Assembly: GCF_001676155.1 (NCBI RefSeq)
Contig: NZ_LZEW01000035.1
Location: 1 to 64,000, forward strand
Reading direction: 5' to 3'
DNA from: Morganella psychrotolerans
GTDB taxonomy: Bacteria > Pseudomonadota > Gammaproteobacteria > Enterobacterales > Enterobacteriaceae
DNA length: 64,000 nucleotides
Shown: one piece after another, positions 36,163 through 44,854 of the stretch
Position numbering within the stretch: the stretch's first letter is position 1
How the letters are laid out: every line of letters begins with the position of its first letter
Notes under the pieces: generated by a model
What the model was told of the DNA's origin: nothing
Databases searched by the model: none
The model's input: only the letters and a program-made list of their open reading frames with translations
Program-made: the position numbers and the translations under genes

Positions 36163-37308
36163 ATGGCAAAAGATACTGAAAAAGACAAAAAAGCTAAAAT
36201 GGGTAGCTTTTTCAAAAAACACGTTAAGAAAAACGCAGAGCAGCAGCATGTTACCGTGTGGCTTGATACCGGTTTGCCTCATCTGAACAAAGCAGTTTCC
36301 GGCAGCTACAGCGGCGGTTTTCCGTGTGGTCGCGTGTCAGAGGTGTTTGGCTGGGAATCAAGCGGTAAAACTTACATCGCCACACAAGCCATGATTTCCT
36401 GTCAGAAAGTCGGTGGTATCGCTATTTTCATGGATCATGAGAAAAGTTTCGACTCTAAGCTGGCCGAGAAATGCGGTCTGGATGTGGGTGAAAACGGTAA
36501 CTGGATTTATCAGCATCCTAAAAACTTTGAGGAATCCATCGCATACGCCGGGAATATCTGCCGGACTATCCGCGAAGAAAAAATTATCGATCCGGAAACG
36601 CCTATCACGCTGGTGTTCGATTCGCTTGCGTTCATGATCCCTAAGCAAATTCAGGAGAAAATGACCAACAAAGCCAACGGCAAAGAGTCGAAGAAAGACG
36701 ACCTCAATATGAACGACAACACGGCACTGGCGCGTTGTACAGCTGCTTACTTCCCGACTATTGCCTCGTGGGCGAGTGACTATAACGTCTGCGTTCTGTT
36801 CCTGAATCAGTGTCGTCAGGATCTGAGCGTTACGTTCGGTGACAACACGAAAGCAGCGGGCGGAAAAACCCCTGCGTTTACATGCTCTGTTCGTGTTCAG
36901 TTATCCAAAGCTCAGATTAAGGATAAAACGACCCATGAGCGTATAGGTGACGTTGTAACCGCGAAAGTAATCAAGAACAAGGTTGCCCCGCCGTTCAAAA
37001 CCGCCTCGTGGAATTTCTACTACGACACGGATATCGGTATTGATTCTACGGAGTCACTGGTAGATCACATGCTTCTGATCGGCTATCTGCAAAAAAACTC
37101 GTCCGGTCGCATCATGCTTGGTGACAAAGCCTATTCCCGGTCAGATGTTATTGCCAGCTTCAAGAAAATGCCTAACGATAAAATCGTCAGTCTGCTGGAA
37201 CGTTGGTACAAAGATAACGCCGAAGCCGCCGACTCTGCTACTGAAATGAACGATGCTGATAAGCCGGTTGATGATACAGAATACGGCGATGTTGATGTGA
37301 CTGTCTGA
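36163..37308 (+). CDS. RecA-like recombinase
   Basis: The protein has 381 residues. Walker A GWESSGKT (about residues 65-72), the block MDHEKSFDSKLAEKCGLDV, Walker B ITLVFDSLAF, and the loop region NQCRQDLSVTFGDNTKAAGG that matches the RecA NQ-box and L2 with TPGG replaced by KAAGG. The tail is acidic. It is more like phage UvsX/RecA forms than the host RecA. With the SbcCD-like pair and the RuvC-like nuclease it supplies recombination-dependent repair or replication. A strong terminator follows. Confidence 0.9.
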   Translation: MAKDTEKDKKAKMGSFFKKHVKKNAEQQHVTVWLDTGLPHLNKAVSGSYSGGFPCGRVSEVFGWESSGKTYIATQAMISCQKVGGIAIFMDHEKSFDSKLAEKCGLDVGENGNWIYQHPKNFEESIAYAGNICRTIREEKIIDPETPITLVFDSLAFMIPKQIQEKMTNKANGKESKKDDLNMNDNTALARCTAAYFPTIASWASDYNVCVLFLNQCRQDLSVTFGDNTKAAGGKTPAFTCSVRVQLSKAQIKDKTTHERIGDVVTAKVIKNKVAPPFKTASWNFYYDTDIGIDSTESLVDHMLLIGYLQKNSSGRIMLGDKAYSRSDVIASFKKMPNDKIVSLLERWYKDNAEAADSATEMNDADKPVDDTEYGDVDVTV

Positions 37309-37320
37309 CCCTCAACTACT

Positions 37321-37347
37321 AAAAGGATGCGAGAGCATCCTTTTTTT
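37321..37347 (+). terminator. Strong intrinsic terminator after recA-like gene
   Basis: AAAAGGATGC-GAGA-GCATCCTTTT with a T7 run. Confidence 0.9.
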
Positions 37348-37410
37348 GTACCTGCAATTCTTATAGATATTTCTTGCGTACCGATTCCATAACGTTAATA
37401 TACGCTCTCA

Positions 37411-37428
37411 TAAGTAACCAGATACGTA
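37411..37428. promoter_or_regulatory. Operator-like dyad TAAGTA-N6-TACGTA
   Basis: Spacer ACCAGA. TTATAAAT follows at 37431 as a possible -10. Confidence 0.65.
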
Positions 37429-37451
37429 CTTTATAAATGTTAGAGATAACC

Positions 37452-37598
37452 ATGTACAGGCAGTCAGTGAAAGCAAATCTCGCTTTCCTGATAGGTCTGC
37501 CGAAAGGCAAATGTTTCCACAAAGAACGACTGTTTTACATCCGCAGTGCGGCTGTGGCAAAGCGTTCATTAATTAAGTTACAAGCAAAGGAAAAATGA
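37452..37598 (+). CDS. Small basic protein (48 aa)
   Basis: ATG 37452 to TGA 37596-37598. MYRQSVKANLAFLIGLPKGK, then CFHKERLFYIRSAAV, rich in Lys/Arg. It lies between an operator-like dyad and promoter and the 37600 gene, whose ATG follows by one base. The start has an AGAG upstream. Plausible leader or small DNA-binding protein, but coding is supported only by context. Confidence 0.5.
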   Translation: MYRQSVKANLAFLIGLPKGKCFHKERLFYIRSAAVAKRSLIKLQAKEK

Positions 37599-37599
37599 A

Positions 37600-38343
37600 A
37601 TGGTAAGACAAGCCGCTACAATGCCGGATGTTCGCACTGATGAGTGTGGTGATGTTGTCAGTCAGCACCCGTCGTTCGGTATCATCACTATGAACGTTAC
37701 CAACACCACCGGTTGTCAGCTATTTGGCTCTGACATTAATCACAGTGCATACATGCACTTTACCCTCCAGCTCGGACAGGAGCAAAAAAGCTCTGAGGCT
37801 GATGTGTACTACGGCAAAGCCCGTGGAAATAACGTTAAACCTCTTATTGCTGATTTCTCCATGTCGATGCACCAGTTCGCCACCATGATCACAACGCCAA
37901 ATACAAGCAGCGGCATTCCCTGCACACTCAGCCATTACCGCACCGGTGATATTTACTCTCCGCCACCGGCAATTAAGCCTGCACCTTTTCATGAACGCTT
38001 GTCAGTGGACGTTGACACAGCGGCGGCGCGTGAGCTTAAAAAGCTACGTGAATCCGTTGCCGTGCTCGGTGCGATGGTTGCGAAAGGAAAGGCAGGAAAG
38101 AAAGAGCTGGTAGAGCTGTACAGCGATTTATCGTCACAGGTCGGCAATCTCCCGGCAAATCTCAGTTTCGCCGTCAACCTGGCTAAGGAAGCTGTCGATG
38201 AAACTGTTGCCCGTGGAAAAGCTGAAATCGAAGCCACCATGACCGCTGTAGTGATGAAATTAGGCATGGATCGTATCACAGAAATCGGTCTGGAGAGTCA
38301 CAACGACCTGAACATTCCGCCTGTCACCAGCTCCATAAAATAA
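37600..38343 (+). CDS. Hypothetical protein (247 aa)
   Basis: Begins MVRQAATMPDVRTDECGDVV. The N-terminal half looks beta-rich (FGIITMNVTNTTGCQLFGSD, QLGQEQKSSEADVYYGKARG). The C-terminal half is helical (ELKKLRESVAVLGAMVAKGK). Start has AAGG upstream and is coupled to the small gene before it. Head of a run of small unknown genes up to 42 kb. Family not recognised. Confidence 0.75.
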   Translation: MVRQAATMPDVRTDECGDVVSQHPSFGIITMNVTNTTGCQLFGSDINHSAYMHFTLQLGQEQKSSEADVYYGKARGNNVKPLIADFSMSMHQFATMITTPNTSSGIPCTLSHYRTGDIYSPPPAIKPAPFHERLSVDVDTAAARELKKLRESVAVLGAMVAKGKAGKKELVELYSDLSSQVGNLPANLSFAVNLAKEAVDETVARGKAEIEATMTAVVMKLGMDRITEIGLESHNDLNIPPVTSSIK

Positions 38344-38366
38344 TTGAAACAACAACTGAGGTATTT

Positions 38367-38543
38367 ATGGTCGCAATCCTGTTTCTGATGATCGGATATT
38401 CAGTGCTGGCGTGTTTTACAACATTGATTGCCGCTGATACACGGATAAAAGGCAACATCAGAAAAATCATTATCGGTGTTTTATGGCCAGTCTGGTTTGT
38501 CATTGTTATGTGCCGCTATAACAAGCAAAAGGTAAAAAAATAA
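38367..38543 (+). CDS. Small membrane protein with two helices (58 aa)
   Basis: ATG 38367 with GAGG 7 bp upstream; TAA 38541-38543 abuts the next ATG. Two hydrophobic segments: MVAILFLMIGYSVLACF and IIIGVLWPVWFVIVM, with a basic tail. Likely inner membrane. Unknown role. Confidence 0.6.
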   Translation: MVAILFLMIGYSVLACFTTLIAADTRIKGNIRKIIIGVLWPVWFVIVMCRYNKQKVKK

Positions 38544-39266
38544 ATGAACGTTGAAGTCAACAATTCACTCCGACTGACCGTCACTGACGTTGCACGTCAC
38601 GACCCTATTCTGGTTAATCTCGATGATTACGGCAGCGGCAGAGGGCGCGTGACAGTCACTGAGTTCAGTGATTCATGGACGGCATCATGGGGAGCTATGG
38701 GCGGCTCTCTGGTGGATTTTCTCACCCGTGTCGATAACGACTACCTGATCGGCTGTCTCGCCCCAGGTCTGCATCCGGTTGTCGATGATACCAGTAGCGA
38801 AGCGGCGCTGCGTTTTGTGAAAAACGAGATCCTGACTCGCCGCCGTGAGGGTGTACTTAGCGGCGCACTAGCCCGACAAATGCGTACTGATGCTGAACGG
38901 TCGAGTGACCTAAGATCAGATTGCTGTGATTACTGGAGCGGCAGCTGTCTGAGTCAATTGTTTTGTGACGCGCCCCATGCGGTTGACTGGCCGGTAGTTA
39001 CTAACCCTCTATACTCTCGAATGGAATCCCGTCTCAACGCTGTACGTAAAGCATTAGAGTCCATTCCTACTGAACTACTCACCCCTCTCGTTAAAACGTC
39101 TCCTGATGCGGTACGCAACGAATTTGAAAGCGAATACGCAATAGAGGCTGGTCTTGTTGTGGCTCATATCGGTTATCGCTATGAAAGCATTGAGACAGAA
39201 AAAGCATTTAAGGCTTGGTGCCACGCAAAAAAAATACTGTCACCACTTACCAAAATAAATAGATAA
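38544..39266 (+). CDS. Hypothetical protein (240 aa)
   Basis: Starts directly after the stop of the small membrane protein. Contains FSDSWTASWGAMGGSLVDFL, a pattern I have seen in phage proteins of unknown function. The middle is Cys-rich (SDCCDYWSGSCLSQLFCDAP). No signal peptide. Probably co-transcribed with the two genes before it. No function assigned. Confidence 0.75.
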   Translation: MNVEVNNSLRLTVTDVARHDPILVNLDDYGSGRGRVTVTEFSDSWTASWGAMGGSLVDFLTRVDNDYLIGCLAPGLHPVVDDTSSEAALRFVKNEILTRRREGVLSGALARQMRTDAERSSDLRSDCCDYWSGSCLSQLFCDAPHAVDWPVVTNPLYSRMESRLNAVRKALESIPTELLTPLVKTSPDAVRNEFESEYAIEAGLVVAHIGYRYESIETEKAFKAWCHAKKILSPLTKINR

Positions 39267-39316
39267 CTAAACAATTAACATTTCCAATTTATAAAAATTA
39301 CATAAGGATATTATTT

Positions 39317-40298
39317 ATGTCATACAGCGAAAAAAAAAGCTGGGGCTAAAGCTGTTATTGATGCTTACAACATTCCTACCCCGCAACCGGCGTTCTCAGA
39401 ACGAAAGCCGTTTGTTATCACCAGCGGCGCCATGCGTCTGACAGACCCTTGCTACTCAATGGATGTGTGGTGCGCCGGCACTCTGAACAATGTGAAAAAC
39501 GGAATATGGAATACCGGTATTTATGGTGAAGTGTCTGACTTTGATTTTATTATTTATTTGTCAGACCTGAAAAAACGGCTTGATAGAGACAAAAATTTCA
39601 AGAAATCCTGTAACGACCTGCTGTCACTGCTCAATGGCTTAGGGTTTACCAACGCCAAACATGAAGTTGACACACTTCGTTACGGTGATTTTTACCAACT
39701 GACAACGCTTAAAATTAAAATTAAAAGAGCATTTCCAGACAACGGTAGTGAACAGCTATCAAAAGCAATATCGTTAATAACGGAAATGCACACCGCCGCG
39801 ATTATCGAAACCGAAGAAACCCGTTGTTTCGACGAGGAAATAAATAATCTGAAAGCCGGCTCTTTTCACCGAAGAACGTCAGTCCTGTTCTCCGTTCACT
39901 CTGACTATGACGCAGATCCACGATTCAGTAATGAAAATATAATTGAAACCTTTAAAGCTGCGGCTGTTGCAAAAGACATAGCTGTCGGCGTGGATAGTGG
40001 TCAGGCTGGTATGTTCGACCTTTCTGTGTTTGAGACAGTTGCCAGTCCCGAATCCGGCTGTTCTCCCGAACATAAGATATTTTACAGCCTGTGCTGTGAT
40101 TGGGATTTGGGTGAATTAGATCTAACCACAAATACCATCACTCTGCCCGGCTCAAATCAGGCTATGGGTGTTAACAGTTCATCAGGATTCGGAGACGGCG
40201 GGTACAACGCTCATATCATCGCTGATGAAAACGGGGAAATAATCGCCGTTGCCTTTAATTACATGGGGGCGCTTGGTGATGGTGAAGATGATGAATAA
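39317..40298 (+). CDS. DUF4241-like protein, frame broken at an A9 run
   Basis: ATG 39317 has AAGGA upstream. An A9 run (39330-39338) puts the frame out after nine codons; with A8 it reads MSYSEKKAGAKAVIDAYNIP and joins the long frame to 40298, 326 residues. SGAMRLTDPCYSMDVWCAGT near the start, IAVGVDSGQAGMFDLS and SGFGDGGYNAH near the end match the layout of DUF4241 proteins, whose function is unknown. Using the in-frame ATG at 39432 instead would remove the conserved SGAMRLTDPCY block. Confidence 0.7.
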
Positions 40299-40341
40299 GT
40301 GTATAGCTATAACAACGACGCAGATATGACATTTTTAATAT

Positions 40342-40359
40342 TAGGTATTTACTTACTGA
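40342..40359. promoter_or_regulatory. Operator-like dyad TAGGTA-N6-TACTGA
   Basis: Spacer TTTACT. TGTATAAG follows, its TATAAG starting 9 bp after the dyad, nearly the geometry at 16980. Confidence 0.65.
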
Positions 40360-40401
40360 TGTTAATGTATAAGAATCACCTCAATAACAAAGTGAGGTAA
40401 T

Positions 40402-40590
40402 ATGAAAATTTATTTTCTGATTGTATGTACGGCATTGCTGAACATTTTTCTGCTCTGCTTTCTCACCCCGACCCTGTTTTCGGCAAAAAGCGACTTTGGT
40501 GTTCTTGGCGCGTTGATTGTGGTCTTTTTTATCGTCCCTGTTGTGACGATTGACTGTTTTAAACAAATCAAAAAATGGAGTGTCCGTTAA
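40402..40590 (+). CDS. Small membrane protein (62 aa)
   Basis: Two hydrophobic stretches, IYFLIVCTALLNIFLLCFL and LGALIVVFFIVPVVTI, with a basic tail. GTGAGG lies before the ATG. Its stop overlaps the ATG of the SPFH lipoprotein gene (TAATG), so the two are co-translated and may act together at the inner membrane. Family not recognised. Confidence 0.65.
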   Translation: MKIYFLIVCTALLNIFLLCFLTPTLFSAKSDFGVLGALIVVFFIVPVVTIDCFKQIKKWSVR

Positions 40591-41450
40591 TGAATATTCG
40601 TAAAGGTCTGATGGTGGCTATGCTTGCTGTCGTTTCTGTAGTTGGTCTTTCAGGTTGTGAACGCGCCAAAGTTCCGGCTGGCAACGTTGGTATCAAAGTC
40701 GATCTGTACGGCGGCGACAAAGGCGTGCAAAACGAAAAACTCGGCACCGGAAAATACTGGCTGACATGGAATGAAGAAGTTTACCTCTTTCCTCTGTTTA
40801 AGCAGATGCACCAATACGAACAACCTTTCGTATTCCAAACCTCTGACAGCATGAGTATTACCGCATCGGTGGGTATTGAGTATCGCGTGGTTGAAGACAA
40901 AGTGATTGAAGTGTTCAAAACCTACCGCAAAGGCGTTCAGGAAATTACGGATAACAACATTCGCCAGTTAATCGCAGACTCTCTGATTAACCACGGTTCC
41001 AGAATGAATATCGACAAACTGGCGGACGGCGGCAAAACGGCTCTGCTGGAATCGGTCACAGAGGATTTACGCAAGCAATTGGCACCGGTCGGTATTGATA
41101 TCCAGAAAGTGAGCTGGTTAGGCAAAATGGAGTACCCGCCGGAAGTTGTTGACGCTATCAACAAAAAGAACCGTGCCGTTCAGGAAACGCAGATGCGCCA
41201 GAACGAAATTGAAAAATCAAAAGCTGAGGCTGACAAAGCGATTGAGGAAGCCCGTGGTATTGCTGAATCAACCCGGCTGAAAGCACATGCAGACGCAGAA
41301 GCAATTACCCTGCGCGGTGATGCGCTGCGTAAGAATCCGGAAGTTATTCAGCTCGAAGCAGTGAATAAATGGAATGGCATGATGCCTAAGTTTATCGGCG
41401 GAGCAGCCCCGATGCCATTTATCGACGTTGGCAGCGAAACAGCACAATAA
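40590..41450 (+). CDS. SPFH/prohibitin-like lipoprotein
   Basis: The protein has 286 residues from ATG 40590. Signal sequence with lipobox GLSGC (Cys22). The SPFH domain spans about 28-200: KVPAGNVGIKVDLYGGDKG, FQTSDSMSITASVGIEYRV, NNIRQLIADSLIN, and LAPVGIDIQKVSW. A helical coiled-coil region rich in Glu/Ala follows (KAEADKAIEEARGIAESTR), then PMPFIDV. Host HflK/HflC share this fold and control FtsH, which degrades phage regulators. A phage copy could influence that or the envelope. This is inference. Unlike HflC it is a predicted lipoprotein. A strong terminator follows. Confidence 0.82.
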   Translation: MNIRKGLMVAMLAVVSVVGLSGCERAKVPAGNVGIKVDLYGGDKGVQNEKLGTGKYWLTWNEEVYLFPLFKQMHQYEQPFVFQTSDSMSITASVGIEYRVVEDKVIEVFKTYRKGVQEITDNNIRQLIADSLINHGSRMNIDKLADGGKTALLESVTEDLRKQLAPVGIDIQKVSWLGKMEYPPEVVDAINKKNRAVQETQMRQNEIEKSKAEADKAIEEARGIAESTRLKAHADAEAITLRGDALRKNPEVIQLEAVNKWNGMMPKFIGGAAPMPFIDVGSETAQ

Positions 41451-41462
41451 CTCTGACCATTT

Positions 41463-41488
41463 AAAAGGCGCTGATTAAGCGCCTTTTT
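41463..41488 (+). terminator. Intrinsic terminator after the SPFH gene
   Basis: AAAAGGCGC-TGATTAA-GCGCCTTTTT. Confidence 0.9.
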
Positions 41489-41542
41489 ATTTAGCCATAA
41501 TAGAATCTCAAGTCTTTACACACAATAAACTCACTCACGACG

Positions 41543-41560
41543 TAGGTATTAATTTACCTA
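41543..41560. promoter_or_regulatory. Operator-like dyad TAGGTA-N6-TACCTA
   Basis: Perfect half-sites around TTAATT, extended by G and C on the outside. It lies 13 bp before the ATG at 41573. Confidence 0.75.
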
Positions 41561-41572
41561 CTTGGTAAATTA

Positions 41573-41743
41573 ATGACACTAATTATTATCATCTTTCTGC
41601 TTCATATCGGGTTTTCCGGTCTGATGTTTAATACATTGCTTAACCGCCATGAGTCCGCTCCGTTCTTAAAATGCTGGCTCTGGATGTTCCTGTGCGCCCC
41701 TCACGTAAGCGCGGAGATAAAAAGACTGCGGGGTGTTTCATGA
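41573..41743 (+). CDS. Small membrane protein (56 aa)
   Basis: ATG 41573, TGA 41741-41743. MTLIIIIFLLHIGFSGLMF is one membrane segment, and LKCWLWMFLCAPHV may be a second. The stop overlaps the ATG of the next gene (ATGA), so translation is coupled. Directly controlled by the dyad just upstream. Unknown role. Confidence 0.55.
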   Translation: MTLIIIIFLLHIGFSGLMFNTLLNRHESAPFLKCWLWMFLCAPHVSAEIKRLRGVS

Positions 41744-42102
41744 GAAAATTTATCGCTCCTGTGTTCATCCTGCTTTGGATCATGGCTGCTGCTGTTGCGT
41801 ACTGTCTCCCCGCTGCTGCGAGTGTTTCGACCACACCACACGCAACATTGATTAAAAAGGTTCTGAGCTGCAAGACCACTGTAGAGGGTAAAGATTCACT
41901 CTTTATAGTGGTCGATACCGGTCGGCGCTTCTCGGTAAAAATAAACGGTACGGTCTATGTATCGCCAGAACTAACCACTAAAACTGGCAACGAAACAATG
42001 GGTTACATTGGAAATGACCACTATAGAAAGGACAGTGATAGTTACACCGTCACTACCGATAAAATAGACGTTACGTTGTCACATTGCGAATTTATTGCAT
42101 AA
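41740..42102 (+). CDS. Secreted or membrane-anchored small protein (120 aa)
   Basis: Signal peptide or anchor MRKFIAPVFILLWIMAAAVA, possible cleavage after PAAAS. Mature part is polar, with two cysteines (VLSCKTT, LSHCEF) and a beta-like RRFSVKINGTVYVSPEL. The start at 41740 overlaps the preceding stop; the frame is open to 41671 without a signal peptide. Several replication iterons (GACCACTGTAGAG and similar) lie inside this gene, so its 3' part doubles as replicon DNA. Periplasmic function unknown. Confidence 0.65.
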   Translation: MRKFIAPVFILLWIMAAAVAYCLPAAASVSTTPHATLIKKVLSCKTTVEGKDSLFIVVDTGRRFSVKINGTVYVSPELTTKTGNETMGYIGNDHYRKDSDSYTVTTDKIDVTLSHCEFIA

Positions 42103-42286
42103 AAAGACCGCTATAGAGGGCGTTACTCTCTATAGCGGTCTGTTTGAAAATGTTCTCTATAGCGGTCTTTGCACGGTTACTTCTTTGATTTCCTGAGTTT
42201 TTCTAACAATTCTAGTTCTTCTCTTGTCAGTTCTGCTAAAACCGTATCGTCACTCCCTACAGTGGTCTTTCTCCCTTTAGTGGTCG
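41873..42286. repeat. Iterons downstream of and within the 3' end of repA
   Basis: At least eight copies of a motif like CTCTATAGCGGTC or its complement: near 41873, 41898, 42018, 42106, 42130, 42154, 42252 and 42270. Both orientations occur, inside the 41740 gene, the intergenic gap and the repA 3' end. RepFIB-type replicons also carry iteron sets on both sides of repA, usually concerned with copy control. Confidence 0.75.
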
Positions 42287-43195
42287 TTACTTTTTTTGAC
42301 CGTCTTAACAACCTTATTTTTCTTGAGCTTAGGGGTGCGTTCGTGGATCTGAAAATAGACCGCATTGCCTTTTTTTAACCTCAGTGCAGTCCAGATAGCC
42401 AATTTCTTTTAGCTGTTCTAATGCCCGTCGGACAGTGGCGTTCTGAGTGTTAACCCTTGATTTGAGGTTCAAACGCGCTCTGAGTCGCGCCAGCGACACC
42501 GGGATAGGATTTGATGGCAGACTCTCAATAAACGTGTAGAGCGCCTGTGCGCTCTCTTTACGAGATAATTCATTGATTGCCCGCAACTGGAGTAAAACCT
42601 TATGGTCGAACTGATACAGCTCGAATATCTTCGGATCAGCCTGTATCGTTACGGTATCTTTGTCCATGTCATAAAAGGCAGATTGGACAAGGTGGGTATG
42701 ATAAGCCTTTGAATCATTTGTGAATGACAGTGTGGTTGATACGATGCGCCGCAGTGATTCATCCAGTCGTTCTCTGAGCCGCTTTGAAGATCGCGCGGAC
42801 GGGATGCCGCAGAGCTTTACGAAATCGACAAATTTCAGGGTGACTTTGTCACCAATGACTTTGTGCTTTGCAAACGAATGGATGATCCCGACCCACGTTT
42901 TAAAGTCGTTATCCATATCAAGCCGTTCACCGGTTATCTTGATATTGTTATATCCCTCTGATTTAGCGAGTGAAAGCTGTTTTAATTCCTCGGTGGCATC
43001 CATTGAGGACATGAGGTTTCGCTTGCTGCGGGCAGTAGATTTTAGTGTCGGTACAAACAACCCGAGCCGCATAAGCGCGACCGGCTGAACGGTGTTATTC
43101 GTATTTGGTGTCAGCGTGATCAACTCACCTGTTTCTTTGTTTACTTCCGTAAAAGCAGAAGCCAATTCACTGTTAGGTATTGATATCTCAGCCAC
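42177..43195 (-). CDS. repA: RepA replication initiator, RepFIB-like (two frameshifts near the 3' end)
   Basis: GTG start at 43195 ([15 protein letters not shown]). Two winged-helix domains of the Rep_3 type: [36 protein letters not shown], then [20 protein letters not shown] and [20 protein letters not shown]. The first frame stops at 42329. One base fewer in the T7 runs (+ strand) at 42370-42376 and 42291-42297 restores [19 protein letters not shown] and then [14 protein letters not shown] to a TAA at 42177, total 338 residues. The protein binds iterons on both sides to start theta replication. As an essential gene it is unlikely to be truly broken. Confidence 0.88.
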
Positions 43196-43220
43196 TATTT
43201 ATCCCCGCGATTAATCTCGC

Positions 43221-43565
43221 ACACTCCCCGCAGTGGTCTATTATTCCTATCTACAGTGGTCGTGTCACTGTTTATAGCGGTTTAATTACTCTCTACAGTG
43301 GTCGCATTGCTGTTTATAGTGGTCATGAAATGTTTAAACCTATTGATATCATTACGTAATCTGGCACGGGGATCTATTGGTTCTTCTGGAACTATTTGGA
43401 TCTATTATTGGATCTATCCTGTTGATAACGTGAATATCCGCCCTGTGGATAGAAAATGCCATCTGCTCTCTACAGCGGTCTATTTTACTGATTTCAGCCG
43501 TCAATCTTCTCTCTATAGCAGTCATTCCTCTCTTTACAGTGGTTAAGCCGCTCCCTACAGTGGTC
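43221..43565. repeat. Iteron array upstream of repA
   Basis: Nine copies of a CTCTCTACAGTGGTC-like motif. Five end near 43239, 43261, 43283, 43303 and 43324, about 21-22 bp apart (two helical turns). Four more end near 43480, 43523, 43544 and 43565. These are RepA binding sites of an iteron-controlled origin and should also repress repA. Confidence 0.85.
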
Positions 43566-43690
43566 ACTGATACGCTCTCAGGCCAAGTGCCGCAGCGTCT
43601 GCGGAGATTGGGGATCTCTTTTGATCTTTTATTTGATCTCTATGGAACTTATTTATTGGATCTATCCTGTTGATAATGTGGATAACAGCC
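43370..43690. other. Replication origin region with DnaA box and duplicated GATC-rich segments
   Basis: Two similar segments, 43372-43436 and 43610-43685, share TTGGATCTATCCTGTTGATAA and multiple GATC (Dam) sites in AT-rich DNA. TGTGGATAA at 43677-43685 is a perfect DnaA box (reverse), and TGTGGATAG at 43444 is a near match. Together with the iterons this marks the plasmid origin. Confidence 0.75.
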
Positions 43691-43763
43691 TTGCCATGCA
43701 ACTTTATCGCCTTATTCGTTTGTCCATAATCAGCACATAAACAAAACCAACGGAGTAGATTTT

Positions 43764-44072
43764 ATGGAAGTCGGACAGCAGATTGTTGTAAGTACAGGCG
43801 TCACAATGCACGATGGGGTTAAGTACCTGTCTATTCTCGGTATCGGTGAATATCTTGGGGAAATGATGCCGGAAGGCAAACACCCGCTGCATCCGAAAGA
43901 ACGTCACGAACAGCCGCGATTCCCGCAGCCAATGGTTAAAATCGGGGAAGAAACCATAACAAACTGGCAGGGAACGTTTTTCACTCTTGATCAGTTTGAG
44001 GTGATTGTCGGAAACAATCTTCACATGCCAGTGAAGCAGTTCCCGATCACCATAACTGCGGAGGTTGAATAA
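43764..44072 (+). CDS. Hypothetical protein (102 aa)
   Basis: Begins MEVGQQIVVSTGVTMHDGVK and contains EGKHPLHPKERHEQPRFPQP and FFTLDQFEVIVGNN. Beta-rich and polar with no signal sequence. Lies just right of the origin with ACGGAG upstream of the ATG. Family not recognised. Confidence 0.65.
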   Translation: MEVGQQIVVSTGVTMHDGVKYLSILGIGEYLGEMMPEGKHPLHPKERHEQPRFPQPMVKIGEETITNWQGTFFTLDQFEVIVGNNLHMPVKQFPITITAEVE

Positions 44073-44147
44073 TTACAGGCATATCGGCACAACGCCTTAT
44101 TTTTCGGATATATTTGTCTTATACCAATAAAACAAATAAGGCATTTC

Positions 44148-44768
44148 ATGTCCGAGCTTAAAAATAAATACAAAAGGGTGAGGCGTCTTGAAACAGGCGT
44201 CTACACCATTGAACCGGAGTCGGTCAGGAAACGTAACGATCATCTTTGTCAGATATGTTCAATAGCCGGCAACTGCCCTGTTCAAACAGCGCTTAAACTC
44301 ACTGAGGGACATGCTGAGGCAATTATCAGAACATGTGCGAGGTTTGTTCCGTCTATACCATTCAGAAAGCCCTACGTTGGCTTACACTTCCCGTTGTTCA
44401 ATACGCTCCGCGCCGGGACGACATGGCGGGATCGGCTTGTGGTCGGAAAGGTTGTCGCACTGACAGACTCCGCGACTGGTGAAATACTTCGGTTTGGCAG
44501 AGTTCAGAGTGTTATTTCCGGTGGCGTTGACCGTATGCTTGAAATCCACTCACAGTTTAATCACATTGCGATGGCAAACCGGAATGTCGCAGAGGTTGAA
44601 AAAGTGATCAGAAAATCATACGGCCATTTCCTCAAACCGGATTCGCAATTGACGGCGATTTATATCGAGGGCGTTACCAATAAAATTATTGACGATATCG
44701 ATAACAAGCTGGGTACGCCGCCAGCCAGACTGACCGACAATGTGATCAACATGTTCAGGCATAAATAA
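44148..44768 (+). CDS. Hypothetical protein with ASCH-like core (206 aa)
   Basis: An N-terminal Cys-rich segment (HLCQICSIAGNCPVQ, IIRTCARFVP) may bind metal. The middle, FNTLRAGTTWRDRLVVGKVV, then LTDSATGEILRFGRVQSVIS, has the pattern of an ASCH/PUA-type beta-barrel (RAGxxW...GxxV.L.d..tge..g...V). ASCH domains bind RNA or modified nucleosides. The C-terminal part is helical. ATAAGG precedes the ATG. Family assignment is tentative. Confidence 0.65.
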   Translation: MSELKNKYKRVRRLETGVYTIEPESVRKRNDHLCQICSIAGNCPVQTALKLTEGHAEAIIRTCARFVPSIPFRKPYVGLHFPLFNTLRAGTTWRDRLVVGKVVALTDSATGEILRFGRVQSVISGGVDRMLEIHSQFNHIAMANRNVAEVEKVIRKSYGHFLKPDSQLTAIYIEGVTNKIIDDIDNKLGTPPARLTDNVINMFRHK

Positions 44769-44854
44769 TATCATCACAGACACATTTGATTTATGGACAT
44801 TGGCTGATAAAGGGATTAATGTGCAGGAATTAATTAATCTTACTTAAATTCACT

